A DNA stretch of 64,000 bases from Phycicoccus jejuensis. GTDB lineage: Bacteria > Actinomycetota > Actinomycetes > Actinomycetales > Dermatophilaceae. Of this stretch, positions 9,805 through 17,603 are shown piece after piece. Each line of letters opens with the position of its first letter. The stretch's first letter is position 1. The stretch is taken from NCBI RefSeq assembly GCF_000720925.1, contig NZ_JOEE01000007.1, positions 124,001 to 188,000 on the forward strand. The letters run 5' to 3'. Made by a program: the position numbers and the translations under genes. The notes beneath the pieces are model-generated. The model saw nothing but the letters and a program-made list of their open reading frames with translations, had not been told where the DNA came from and searched no databases.

Positions 9805-10593
9805 TCAGGCTTTTGGCTGCTCCTCGCCGCGGTAAGGGCCTCTGGCATCGTTGATCCGCTGCGCCAGCAAGTCCACATCCGGCCCCGTGTAGATCCGGTG
9901 GAAAGCTTCATCCAAGATGGTTACTCCTTGAAGGACCTCCTCGACGGTTATGTCTGAGTCCTCATGAGTGCCCGTGTTGCCAAGCCATCTCGCGGCATCG
10001 AATAGCCGTGCAATCTCGCGTCTGCCAGAGGCAGCTTCCCCCCAAGTCTTGATGCGCTTAGCAGCCGAGACGAACCTGCCCTTCTCGTCCGTCGCGCTTA
10101 CGCCCTGATGCGTGAGAAAGCGCTCGACGCCACTCCTCAGAGCCGTCGCGGCAAGTCCCGGGTCAGAGAGGATCACACGGCCCGCGCGGTGGATAGCCTC
10201 CTGGACGTCTGGAGGCGTCGACTCTGGAACCGTCAGCAACAGGACGTGCGGATACAACACCTCGCACTGGTAGAAGCCGGAGTAGTGCGGGCCATCGTCG
10301 CCGTATTCAACCTCGCGATTCTCTCTGTAGTTGATTGAATACGACCCTGCGCCGGCGAAAACCGTTCCGCAGCGTGGGTTCTCACAGCGGCCAGCCACAG
10401 TGAAGCTGCCGCGGATCCACTCCGGCTCCCAAGCGAAATGCCTATGTGCTGCGATGGAGCTTGTGCTTTCGTGCTGCACCGGCTCCTCGAAGGTGACCCG
10501 GCCTGACCCACAGATCGAGCACTGCACGCGGGGCCACTGGTCACCTTCCTCAATCGGCCGAGTCAGCTGGAGCACACCCTTGTCAACGGTCAC
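9805..10593 (-). CDS. Zinc-finger / DUF4145 domain protein
   Basis: About 262 aa from the GTG at 10593. Residues 25-75 carry CxxC (C25, C28) and a second pair (C70, C75), a probable zinc ribbon. Residues 145-235 end in WLGNTGTHED, the conserved GN…H signature of DUF4145, a helical domain often found beside restriction and defence genes. Function unknown. The start is uncertain: the frame stays open to 10968, but upstream sequence looks non-coding and the GTG is preceded by TAAGG at 8 nt. It converges on the OLD-like gene, 110 bp away, and shares its lower GC. Confidence 0.6.
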   Translation of the reverse strand: MTVDKGVLQLTRPIEEGDQWPRVQCSICGSGRVTFEEPVQHESTSSIAAHRHFAWEPEWIRGSFTVAGRCENPRCGTVFAGAGSYSINYRENREVEYGDDGPHYSGFYQCEVLYPHVLLLTVPESTPPDVQEAIHRAGRVILSDPGLAATALRSGVERFLTHQGVSATDEKGRFVSAAKRIKTWGEAASGRREIARLFDAARWLGNTGTHEDSDITVEEVLQGVTILDEAFHRIYTGPDVDLLAQRINDARGPYRGEEQPKA

Positions 10594-11232
10594 GTCGCAG
10601 ACCTTACGCCGCCCGTTGAAGGTGGCCTCGACCCGATTGACTCGATCGTTCGCTGGTTGGTCGAGTTCAGGCTGGCCGTTGCGCAGATCGTCGTAGCCAA
10701 GGCAGGATCCTGAACTACCACATACCGCCGCGAGCCGACCTCCTAATCTAATCGCGCACCCCGTCGTGCGGCCGCACTTAGCAACTCCACCCGCGGGCCC
10801 GGGACGGGTTGGCGTCCTCCATGAATGCATTCGGACCTGAACCTCAGTCGTCCTTCGGAGCTGTCGCGGAACGTGACCGGTCGGCGCCCGGAGCCGAGTT
10901 CGGACGCATTTCGGCGGTGAGGTCGCAGCCGCGCAGCCGCTCGAGGACGTGAGAGTCCCAGCTGTCACCGTTCGGCCACAGAAAAGCCTTCGACGCGCTC
11001 CTGGACCGAAAGTCGGCTTAGTTGCCTCTTGATGTGGACTCGGGGGACCGGCTTTGCGTGACCCTCGACAGTGCTCGGGCCGTGGGCGTCAAACCGTAGC
11101 CGAACTGCATAATGCTAGCTGCGGGTGCACTACACCAGTGTGTCCGGAGGCGGGGGCCATGATTCAGTGCACCGACTTCGCGCAAGTAGGAAGATGCCAT
11201 CCTTGCCATTGCCTTGCACTTATCCATGGTAG
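10594..11232. other. Island intergenic stretch with a possible gene remnant
   Basis: No convincing intact gene. On the minus strand 11017-10844 is open between stops and encodes a coding-like stretch containing KAFLWPNGDSWDSHVLERL, without an evident start codon; it may be the tail of a lost gene. An AGGAGG sits near 10738 on the minus strand ahead of a short frame that ends in a GTGA overlap with the proposed DUF4145 start. Confidence 0.3.
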
Positions 11233-12414
11233 TTAAAAGCTGTTTGCTCGCGAGCGAGCCTCAATTAACCTTCGTTGCACATCTGAACGCTTCTCGTGCA
11301 GGGATGACAGGCGGGCCGCGATGTCGGATTGACGCCGCTGCTGATTTGCTACGATAGTGTGCCAGTTCGGATTTCGCATTGAAGGAGATCGCGCTGACAA
11401 CGCCCGTGAGTAGTTGGCTTGGGTCTGATAGATGCGCGATTCGATGCTGCGCAACTGTTCCTCCAACCGCTGCACTTTGTTCCACGCTCGCCGTGCCGCC
11501 TCTGCCTTACGCTGCTCGCCTGCAACCCGCGCAGCCTCAAAGACACGGGTCTTACTTGCACTGAAGTCGTTCCAGAGGCGATCGTTGTCCGCTCGGTCGC
11601 ACGGCCCAGACGCCTTCCACTGGTCCGTCAAGGAACGCGCTTGCTCTTTCGCGGCGCGGAAGTCGGACGAGTGTCGGAGCATATTCATCTGCCGGACGAG
11701 AGACTCCTTCTTCGACTTGTTGGCAGCCCACTGACGCTTGCGCTCCTCGAACTCCGCGTCTCGTCGGGTGCGCAACTTGGTGCGGGCGGCGTTGAACGCG
11801 GCCCAGAGGCGGTCGCTGTCCGCCTTGTCGCACGGACCGATCCGTTTCCACTCCTCGCCAAGGGCGCGCATCCGCTCGCCAGCACTCCTAGTATCCGACG
11901 ACGCTGCGAGATGTTCCGCTTCGCGAACTAGAGACGCCTTCGCAGCTTGATTCTGGTGCCATGCGGCGCTGCGGGCAGCGAAGTGTGCATCCTGGGCGGC
12001 CCGAAATCGCGGCCAAAGAGCAGACTCGGTCGATCTATCCGCTGTGCCGGCTGCCTTCCACTCATCTCGTAACGAACGGAACTCTTGAGCTGCATCCGAC
12101 CACGAGCGGTTGGCCGCCACCTCAGCCCGTTGGACTAGCTTCCATTTCGCCTTCGCTGGTCCCTCTGGGAAGTAAGCGATCTGGTCGTTCCCAGAGTGGA
12201 CATCTGTTCGTCCGTCGCTTTCCCACACCCCAGTCGGCCTTCCGGCGTGGTCGATGTAAGCCTGCCGAATGCGTCTCTCCCCCCGGGGCACGGAACCGCC
12301 GTCAACGTGAGGCTGTTCGTTCGAATCTCTCGCGAACTGGACGACGTGGTCCGCGTCCGACACGTAGTGGCTATGGGGCCGACTCAGATCACCCACATCG
12401 CTCGCTTCCGGCAT
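11233..12414 (-). CDS. Triple DUF349-repeat protein
   Basis: 393 aa, soluble and highly charged. Three DUF349-type repeats are visible at roughly residues 90-150, 160-220 and 235-295, each with the pattern AxxLxxEWKxxGPxxxxDxxLWxxF, followed by a coiled-coil-prone Arg/Glu/Gln-rich tail (about 300-393). The first 85 residues are different and contain YIDHAGRPTGVWE, possibly a small accessory domain. DUF349 proteins have no settled role. The start is the ATG at 12414, preceded by a very strong GGAGGAGGTGG. It has no operon partner. Confidence 0.7.
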   Translation of the reverse strand: MPEASDVGDLSRPHSHYVSDADHVVQFARDSNEQPHVDGGSVPRGERRIRQAYIDHAGRPTGVWESDGRTDVHSGNDQIAYFPEGPAKAKWKLVQRAEVAANRSWSDAAQEFRSLRDEWKAAGTADRSTESALWPRFRAAQDAHFAARSAAWHQNQAAKASLVREAEHLAASSDTRSAGERMRALGEEWKRIGPCDKADSDRLWAAFNAARTKLRTRRDAEFEERKRQWAANKSKKESLVRQMNMLRHSSDFRAAKEQARSLTDQWKASGPCDRADNDRLWNDFSASKTRVFEAARVAGEQRKAEAARRAWNKVQRLEEQLRSIESRIYQTQANYSRALSARSPSMRNPNWHTIVANQQRRQSDIAARLSSLHEKRSDVQRRLIEARSRANSF

Positions 12415-12561
12415 AACCACCTCCTCCTCCGGAGGATAAGGATGAGATGCGGTAAACGAAAGGGTTGCCACGACGATTTCCTTGGCGCCCGCGAGAGCCA
12501 CATGTGGACGGTAGGCACGTCTGGATCTAGCCCACTTCGCCGCCAGACGGGGCACGGGCCC

Positions 12562-12599
12562 TAGTCAGAGGTGGAGCACGTCCCTACATTCAACGGATG
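12562..12599 (+). promoter_or_regulatory. Promoter for a leaderless small gene
   Basis: TACATT (12585-12590) ends 7 nt before the ATG at 12597 and a moderate -35, TAGTCA (12562-12567), lies 17 bp upstream of it. The geometry predicts a transcript that starts on the start codon; no ribosome-binding site is present. Confidence 0.5.
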
Positions 12600-12875
12600 G
12601 TCTCCGTCGACGATGCTTGGACCCGGATCGAGAGTCACGCTGGTCAGACGTTCCACACCATCACGGGACTGCCCTTCACGTACACAGTGGCCGGGGACTA
12701 CTTGAAGGTCACTCGCGGAGGTCGCGAGATCAATCGTTCGCTCTCACGTACCAACTTCAGGAAGGCCTGCGCGCACATGCCGGCGAAGGGGCCGAGCGAC
12801 ATCAAGGAAAGCCAGGGCTCGGCGTATACGTGGGCCATCCTGATGGATCGTCGCATCCGGGCCGACGAGTGGTGA
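12597..12875 (+). CDS. Small orphan protein, 92 aa
   Basis: Family not recognised. It begins MVSVDDAWTRIESHAGQ, is soluble, mixed alpha/beta in composition, with a compact C-terminus ending SAYTWAILMDRRIRADEW and no signal peptide or cysteines. The codon pattern is coding-like and the start fits a leaderless promoter, so I consider it real. It is divergent from the DUF349 gene and followed 85 bp later by the broken VOC gene. Confidence 0.6.
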   Translation: MVSVDDAWTRIESHAGQTFHTITGLPFTYTVAGDYLKVTRGGREINRSLSRTNFRKACAHMPAKGPSDIKESQGSAYTWAILMDRRIRADEW

Positions 12876-12959
12876 GGTGCTGCACTTCGCCGCGAGCCGA
12901 CACCACTTTGAGGTCGGTGAACCGCTTCGACTGGCGAGCCGCTCTATAGCCTTCGCCGC

Positions 12960-13397
12960 ATGCCCATCAAGCTCGAGAACGTTGCGATCGCCGTCCGCGA
13001 CCTGGACGCGACCATCGCCTTCTTCACCGACCTGGGGCTGACCGTCCTCGGCCGTGACACGGTCAGCGGCGAATGGACCGACACGGCGGTCGGCCTCGAC
13101 GGCAACCACGCCAAGATCGCCATGCTCCAGACGCCGGACGGTCACGGTCGGCTCGAGCTGTTCGGGTACATCCACCCCGACGCGATCGAGACCGAACCGA
13201 CCCGGCCCAACGAGATCGGCATGCATCGAGTCGCTTTCTCGGTCGACGACCTCGACGAGGCCCTCGAGATCGCGGCGAGACACGACTGCTACCCGCTGCG
13301 CGGCGTGGCGACCTACGAGGACGTCTAGAAGCTCACCTACGTCCGCGGCCCGAGCGGCATCATCGTCATGCTCGCCGAGGAGCTGCAGCGGAGCTGA
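12960..13397 (+). pseudogene. VOC/glyoxalase-family protein interrupted by an amber codon
   Basis: The frame encodes a vicinal-oxygen-chelate fold protein (MPIKLENVAIAVRDLDATIAFF…MHRVAFSVDDLDEAL). Codon 123 is TAG (13326-13328), yet the same frame continues with KLTYVRGPSGIIVMLAEEL to a TGA at 13395-13397, the expected C-terminal strand and metal-ligand Glu of the family. Without that strand the second beta-alpha-beta-beta-beta module is incomplete. A single C- or T-to-G change of a Tyr codon would explain it. A sequencing error or readthrough are alternatives. Confidence 0.75.
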
Positions 13398-13572
13398 CGT
13401 ACCGACGGCGCTGCGCGAGGACCATCGCGCCTCTGTCGCGACTCGCGCCACACCGCCTGGCAACGGACTGGTCGTGGCGGCGGCTCGGGTCTACCGTTCA
13501 CGGGTCCGGATGCCCGGCCGCGGTCGCGGCGGGCGGGTGCGGGCCGCCAACTGTCGCCGCGTGAGCTGACCC

Positions 13573-14295
13573 ATGTCAGCGCAGACTGCCCTTCTCCCCT
13601 ACCAACCGGCCACCATGTCGACCGCGCAGCTGGCCGCGGTGTCGTACCTGGCTCGCTACTCGGGGCGAACGCACCGGCTGTACTCGTTCCAGCTGCGGGA
13701 ATGGTTCTCCTGGTGCGAAGGACACGGGCTGGACCCGCTCGCAGGCATCCAGCGCGCCCATGTCGAGCTGTACATCCGCGGGCTGAGCGAACGCGGATTG
13801 ATGGACTCCAGCGTGGTGACCATGATGCACGGGGTGCGGGGGTACTTCCGCTTCGCGCACATCGACGGCCTGGTCCCGGCGGACCCGGCCGTGTACGCCC
13901 GGCTGCCGACGGTGCACCGGGACGAGACCCGCACCCAAGGGCTCGACCGGCTCGAGCTCATCCGGTTCCTGCAGGTCTCCCAGACCATCACCGTCCACCA
14001 CGGCGCCCTGGCGTTCCTGCTGGGGATCAACGCATTGCGCGCGTCGGAGGCCGCGGCGGTCCGGATCGAGGACTACGCCGAGACCTTGCGCGGGCACCGC
14101 GTGCTGCGGTTGGTCGGCAAGGGCAACCAGCCGGCCACGATGCCGGTGACCGTCCCGGTGCTCCGGGCCCTCGAGGCGTGCCGCGGGCAGCGCGTCGACG
14201 GCCCGCTCATCCTGCGCCCGTCGAGCCGCAGCACGCGGCCCCGTCCATCCGGCCCTTCGACGGCGGACCGCCACACGTCGAGAGCGCCCGGCTAG
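13573..14295 (+). pseudogene. Tyrosine recombinase (site-specific integrase), truncated
   Basis: N-terminal SAM-like core-binding domain (residues about 20-110, SGRTHRLYSFQLREWFSWC) followed by the start of the catalytic domain, with the first catalytic Arg in GINALRASEAAAVRIED and the beta-hairpin Lys in LRLVGKGNQ. Similarity stops near 14215 (GPLILRP); the H-x-x-R and nucleophilic Tyr motifs are absent and the remaining 26 residues to the stop are unrelated. It is a dead integrase at the right edge of the low-GC island. Confidence 0.8.
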
Positions 14296-14867
14296 GACCC
14301 GAGCGGACCGCGCAGCTGCGTGCCGCTGCCCGCCGGAACGGCGCGACGGTCCAGGCCGCCCTCTGCGCCGTCGCCGCAGAGGCCCTCTCCACCGCCACCC
14401 GCAGACCGACGATCCGGATCAACGCCCCCATCGACCTCCGCAGCGCCCTCGGCCTCGAGGACGACGTCGTCAACCGCTTCACCGCCACGACGGTGGCCCT
14501 CACGACCAGCCCCGACCGCACGACCTGGGACCTCGTGCGGGAGGCGGCCAGGCAGCTGCGCACGGCCCGACGCAGCGCCCGTGACACGGCGCTCGCCCTC
14601 GCCTCGATGCAGCCGGCCGATGCCCTGGAGGCCGAGGCGGCGATGCTCTCAGCCACCTCGTCCGATCTCGAGATCACCAACCTGGGCGTGGCGCACGCGC
14701 CGTCCGCAGTGAGGGCGCTCTGGGGTCCGACGATGACCACACAGGTCAGGGACGAACGCATCCTCGGTGTCGTGACTCACGCCGACGCCCTGCGGATGAC
14801 ACTCACCAGCCACGACCACCCGGCCGGCCTTGCCGCCGACATCCTCGGCCGGCGCGAGCGTCTCTGA
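14217..14867 (+). pseudogene. C-terminal remnant of a condensation-domain / acyltransferase-like protein
   Basis: In the +3 frame, from about 14260 to the TGA at 14867, the sequence (FDGGPPHVESARLGPE…GATVQAALCAVAAEAL…APIDLRSALGLEDDVVN…LEITNLGV) resembles the second half of condensation-type acyltransferases (PapA/alcohol acetyltransferase superfamily). No start codon or N-terminal HHxxxDG half exists; the upstream DNA is the truncated integrase in another frame. The junction near 14217-14260 looks like a deletion or insertion scar. Confidence 0.55.
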
Positions 14868-14963
14868 GATCCCCCGACCGGCTGACGGGCGCCGCTCGCC
14901 GGCGGGTGCGCGCTCCGCGGAGTCAGCGTGACCGACCCACACCGTCGCGCCGGCCCGGCCTCG

Positions 14964-15689
14964 TCACGACGGGTCAGCGGGTTCGTCGAGGAGCGCGTCG
15001 AGGAGCTGCAGGGCGCGGAGCTGGGGGCCGTTGTAGAACTGCACCAGCGTCTGCGCCAGCACCACGTCGGCCGCCCGCTGCCCGTGCGGTGACCGGGCGG
15101 TCAGGTCCCGCAGGGCCGGGTGGGCCGCCCGGGTGCGGCGGGCGGAGCCCACCAGCTGCCGGGCGACGTCCTCGACCGCCGCGTCGTCGGCCTCCTCGGG
15201 CAGGGACTCGAAGGCGTCGACCGCGGGGTCCGGGGTCATCATGGCCCGGGCGAGCTGGTGCAGGTCGGCGGGGTCGAGGACGGCCGAGAACACGGTGAGG
15301 ACCGACTGCTGCGCCTCGGAGAGCTCGCGCCCCACCGGCGCGAAGCCGGAGGGCAGCTGCAGCGGCGCCCGGTGCCGGCGTGCCGCCGCGAGCTCCTCGC
15401 GCAGCCGGGTGAGCCGGTCGATGGCCGCCTCCATCTCGGCGTCGAGGAGGTCGATCTGCTCCCCGAGTCCCTGGCCGCCGAGGTCCCACTCCGGGATGTC
15501 GGCCAGCGGCACCCCGAGGTCACCGAGCCGGATGATCTGGAGGAGCCGGACGAGGTGCGGCACCCCGTAGTGCTTGTAGCCGTTGGACCCCCGCTCCGGC
15601 TCCTCGAGCAGCCCCATGCGGTGGTAGTGCCGCACCGTGCTCACCGACGTGTGCGCCAGCTCCGCCAGCTGCCGGGTGCTCCATGCCAT
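14964..15689 (-). CDS. MerR-family transcriptional regulator
   Basis: 241 aa. The N-terminal winged helix-turn-helix (TRQLAELAHTSVSTVRHYHRMGLLEEPERGSNGYKHY, first ~40 residues) is typical MerR, followed by a coiled-coil dimerisation helix (about 85-115) and a C-terminal helical domain without cysteine ligands, so metal sensing is unlikely. The start is the ATG at 15689 with AGAGG upstream. It lies just downstream of the SpoIIM-like gene on the same strand (84 bp) and may regulate it; that is inference. Confidence 0.9.
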   Translation of the reverse strand: MAWSTRQLAELAHTSVSTVRHYHRMGLLEEPERGSNGYKHYGVPHLVRLLQIIRLGDLGVPLADIPEWDLGGQGLGEQIDLLDAEMEAAIDRLTRLREELAAARRHRAPLQLPSGFAPVGRELSEAQQSVLTVFSAVLDPADLHQLARAMMTPDPAVDAFESLPEEADDAAVEDVARQLVGSARRTRAAHPALRDLTARSPHGQRAADVVLAQTLVQFYNGPQLRALQLLDALLDEPADPS

Positions 15690-15772
15690 CGGGGACCTCT
15701 CGGGGTGCGGTGCGGGTGGACGAACCGGTGGGGCGGGCGGCCGGGCGCCCGCCCCACCGTACGCGCGGGCGG

Positions 15773-16399
15773 TCACAGCAGCGTGTGGACGAGCCACGGC
15801 ACGAGGCGGGTCAGCGACCACGCCTCCCAGAGCGCGCCGACCACGAGGAGGAGCAGCGCGGCGAGCACCAGCCGCCCGAGACGACGGACGCCGATCCCGT
15901 ACGCCTCCCGACGGGTCGACGCCCCTACGGACGCCGGCCGCAGCCAGGCCCGTCCGAGGACCCACGCGCCGAGCAGGAGCAGGACGTAGGCCTCGAACTC
16001 GATGAGGACGGTCAGCGAGTGCGGGATGAACGCCACCCGCAGGGTCGGCGTGGTCGGCGTGAGGGCGATGCCGATGGTCAGCGCCTTCCACGCGAAGAGC
16101 GGCAGCCCGAGGAACGGGACGACCATCGAGGGCAGGACGATCAGCGCCGCCCCCACGGTGAGGGTGTTGACGGCGAGGATCGTCAGGGCGAACAACCACG
16201 GGTTGCCGAACACCCGCAGGACGAGGTCGGTCTGACCGGACTCCTCGAAGCCGGCCGCCTGCGCGGCCACGAGGTCGGGGAAGAGCAGGCCCAGGAGCAT
16301 CCCGACGAGCAGGATGCCGAAGGCGCCGGCGTTGAGCCAGAGGAACGGGCGCAGGTCGCTCCGGACGACGTCGACGGTGCTGCGCAGGACGGTCGGCAT
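15773..16399 (-). CDS. SpoIIM-like (stage II sporulation protein M family) membrane protein
   Basis: 208 aa integral membrane protein with about five hydrophobic segments: LNAGAFGILLVGMLLGLL, LFALTILAVNTLTVGAALIVLP, the FLGLPLFAWKALTIGIAL region, LLLLGAWVLG, and a C-terminal LVLAALLLLVVGALWEAW. A conserved PHS motif (FIPHSLTVLIEFEAYVLL) is characteristic of the SpoIIM/DUF95 family. These proteins occur widely in non-sporulating actinobacteria with unknown function. The start is the ATG at 16399 with GGAGAA before it. Confidence 0.75.
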   Translation of the reverse strand: MPTVLRSTVDVVRSDLRPFLWLNAGAFGILLVGMLLGLLFPDLVAAQAAGFEESGQTDLVLRVFGNPWLFALTILAVNTLTVGAALIVLPSMVVPFLGLPLFAWKALTIGIALTPTTPTLRVAFIPHSLTVLIEFEAYVLLLLGAWVLGRAWLRPASVGASTRREAYGIGVRRLGRLVLAALLLLVVGALWEAWSLTRLVPWLVHTLL

Positions 16400-16533
16400 G
16401 GTGGGTTCTCCGTGGGGTCGGGGCTGCCGGCGCGCCTCGTGGGCGCCGTGTCGGTCCCATCCGAAACCGTGCTGTCGGAGCAGGGTCAAGTCGGGCATCG
16501 CCGGCCGCGATCGGCGCACCGGGAAGCCGGGCG

Positions 16534-17499
16534 TCAGCGTCGGGGCCCGACGAGGCGGTCGACTGCCTCACGGGTCGCGGCGGCGACCAGGGCGTTGTCG
16601 GGCTCGGCGTCCGGGGTGTCCTGCCGGGTGAAGACGGCGACGACGACGGGTGCCCGTCCGGCCGGGTAGACGACCGCGATGTCGTCACGAACGCCGTACT
16701 CGCCGGTCCCGGTCTTGTCGGCGACGGGCCAGGCGGGGTCGACACCGGCACGGACGGTGGCGTCCCCGGTCGTGCACCCGAGCATGAGGTTGCGCAGAAG
16801 CGTCCGGTCCCCGACCGCGAGGTCGGAGCCGAGGACGACGTCGCGCAGGCCTCGCGCGAACTGCGCGGGGGTCGTCGTGTCGCGGGGGTCGCCCGGCAGT
16901 GCCTCGTTGAGCTCGGGTTCGACCCGGTCGACCCGGGTGACGCGGTCACCGTGCTCGCGCAGCCACGCCTGGACCGCCCCCGGGCCGCCCAGCCGCTCGA
17001 CGAGCAGGTTGGCGGCCGTGTTGTCACTGAACCGCAGCGCGGCGTCGAGCAGCTCGCGCACCGTCATCCCCGTGTCGACGAAGCGGCTGGTCACCGGCGC
17101 GTACTCGAGCAGGTCCTCCCGGGTGTAGCGGACGACCTCGTCGAGGTCGGCGTCGCTCGAGCGGTCCAGCACCGCCGCGGCGATGAAGGTCTTGTTGGTG
17201 GAGGCGAAGGGGAAACGGGTCCCGGAGCGCCACGAGACGGTGCGCCCGGTGGCGGTGTCGATCGCGGTCACGCCCAGCGTGGCGTCGTGCACGCGCTCGA
17301 GGGCGGCGAAGGCCCGGTCGGAGGCCCTCGAGCCCACCCCCTCGTCCCGGACCGAGGTCGCGGTCGTGACGTCGGCGCCCGTCGGCGCGAGGGGCGCCGC
17401 GGCGACCGCCGGCCCGATCGAGAGGACGCCGACCACGGACGACGCGAGGAGGAGGGATCGGGTGCGGGTGAGGCGGTGAGGCCGTCGGAGAGATGTCAT
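16534..17499 (-). CDS. Class A beta-lactamase, secreted
   Basis: 321 aa serine beta-lactamase that hydrolyses beta-lactams in the periplasm-equivalent space. An Arg-rich N-terminus and hydrophobic stretch (LLLASSVVGVLSIGPAVAAA, residues 16-35) form a Sec signal peptide. Active-site motifs are complete: S100-T-N-K103 (SxxK, with Asn where STFK is usual), S158-D-N160, E194-x-E-L-N198 omega loop, and K262-T-G264. The start is the ATG at 17499. It is divergent from a LysR-type regulator with palindromes between them, the AmpR/bla arrangement. Confidence 0.92.
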   Translation of the reverse strand: MTSLRRPHRLTRTRSLLLASSVVGVLSIGPAVAAAPLAPTGADVTTATSVRDEGVGSRASDRAFAALERVHDATLGVTAIDTATGRTVSWRSGTRFPFASTNKTFIAAAVLDRSSDADLDEVVRYTREDLLEYAPVTSRFVDTGMTVRELLDAALRFSDNTAANLLVERLGGPGAVQAWLREHGDRVTRVDRVEPELNEALPGDPRDTTTPAQFARGLRDVVLGSDLAVGDRTLLRNLMLGCTTGDATVRAGVDPAWPVADKTGTGEYGVRDDIAVVYPAGRAPVVVAVFTRQDTPDAEPDNALVAAATREAVDRLVGPRR

Positions 17500-17535
17500 G
17501 CCGCCACGTTCGCCGGGCCCGCCCGTGCGCGCGAG

Positions 17536-17571
17536 TGCGCGATCGCGCAGTTCCATGCCGATCCGGCATGG
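17536..17571. promoter_or_regulatory. Operator-like palindromes between bla and lysR
   Basis: Two adjacent dyads fill the 104-bp divergent intergenic region: the perfect 14-bp palindrome TGCGCGATCGCGCA (17536-17549) and CCATGCC-GATCC-GGCATGG (17553-17571, 7-bp arms). Their position between a LysR gene and its divergent target makes them candidate LysR binding sites. Confidence 0.55.
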
Positions 17572-17603
17572 CTCGCGTCCGGCGCTCCACGTACGGTGAG
17601 GGC

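Noticed and set aside
9595..9957. Plus-strand frame overlapping the end of the OLD-like gene and the start of the convergent DUF4145 gene
   Set aside because: Spans two real genes in other frames and an intergenic hinge; no family resemblance.
11054..11236. 60-aa cysteine-containing frame
   Set aside because: Composition is random-looking, no ribosome-binding site or promoter, overlaps the end of the DUF349 gene.
13701..14867. A single gene spanning the integrase and acyltransferase regions
   Set aside because: The first 500 bp of this frame is out of frame with the recombinase sequence and gives only Arg/Pro-rich noise; only the last ~600 bp is protein-like.
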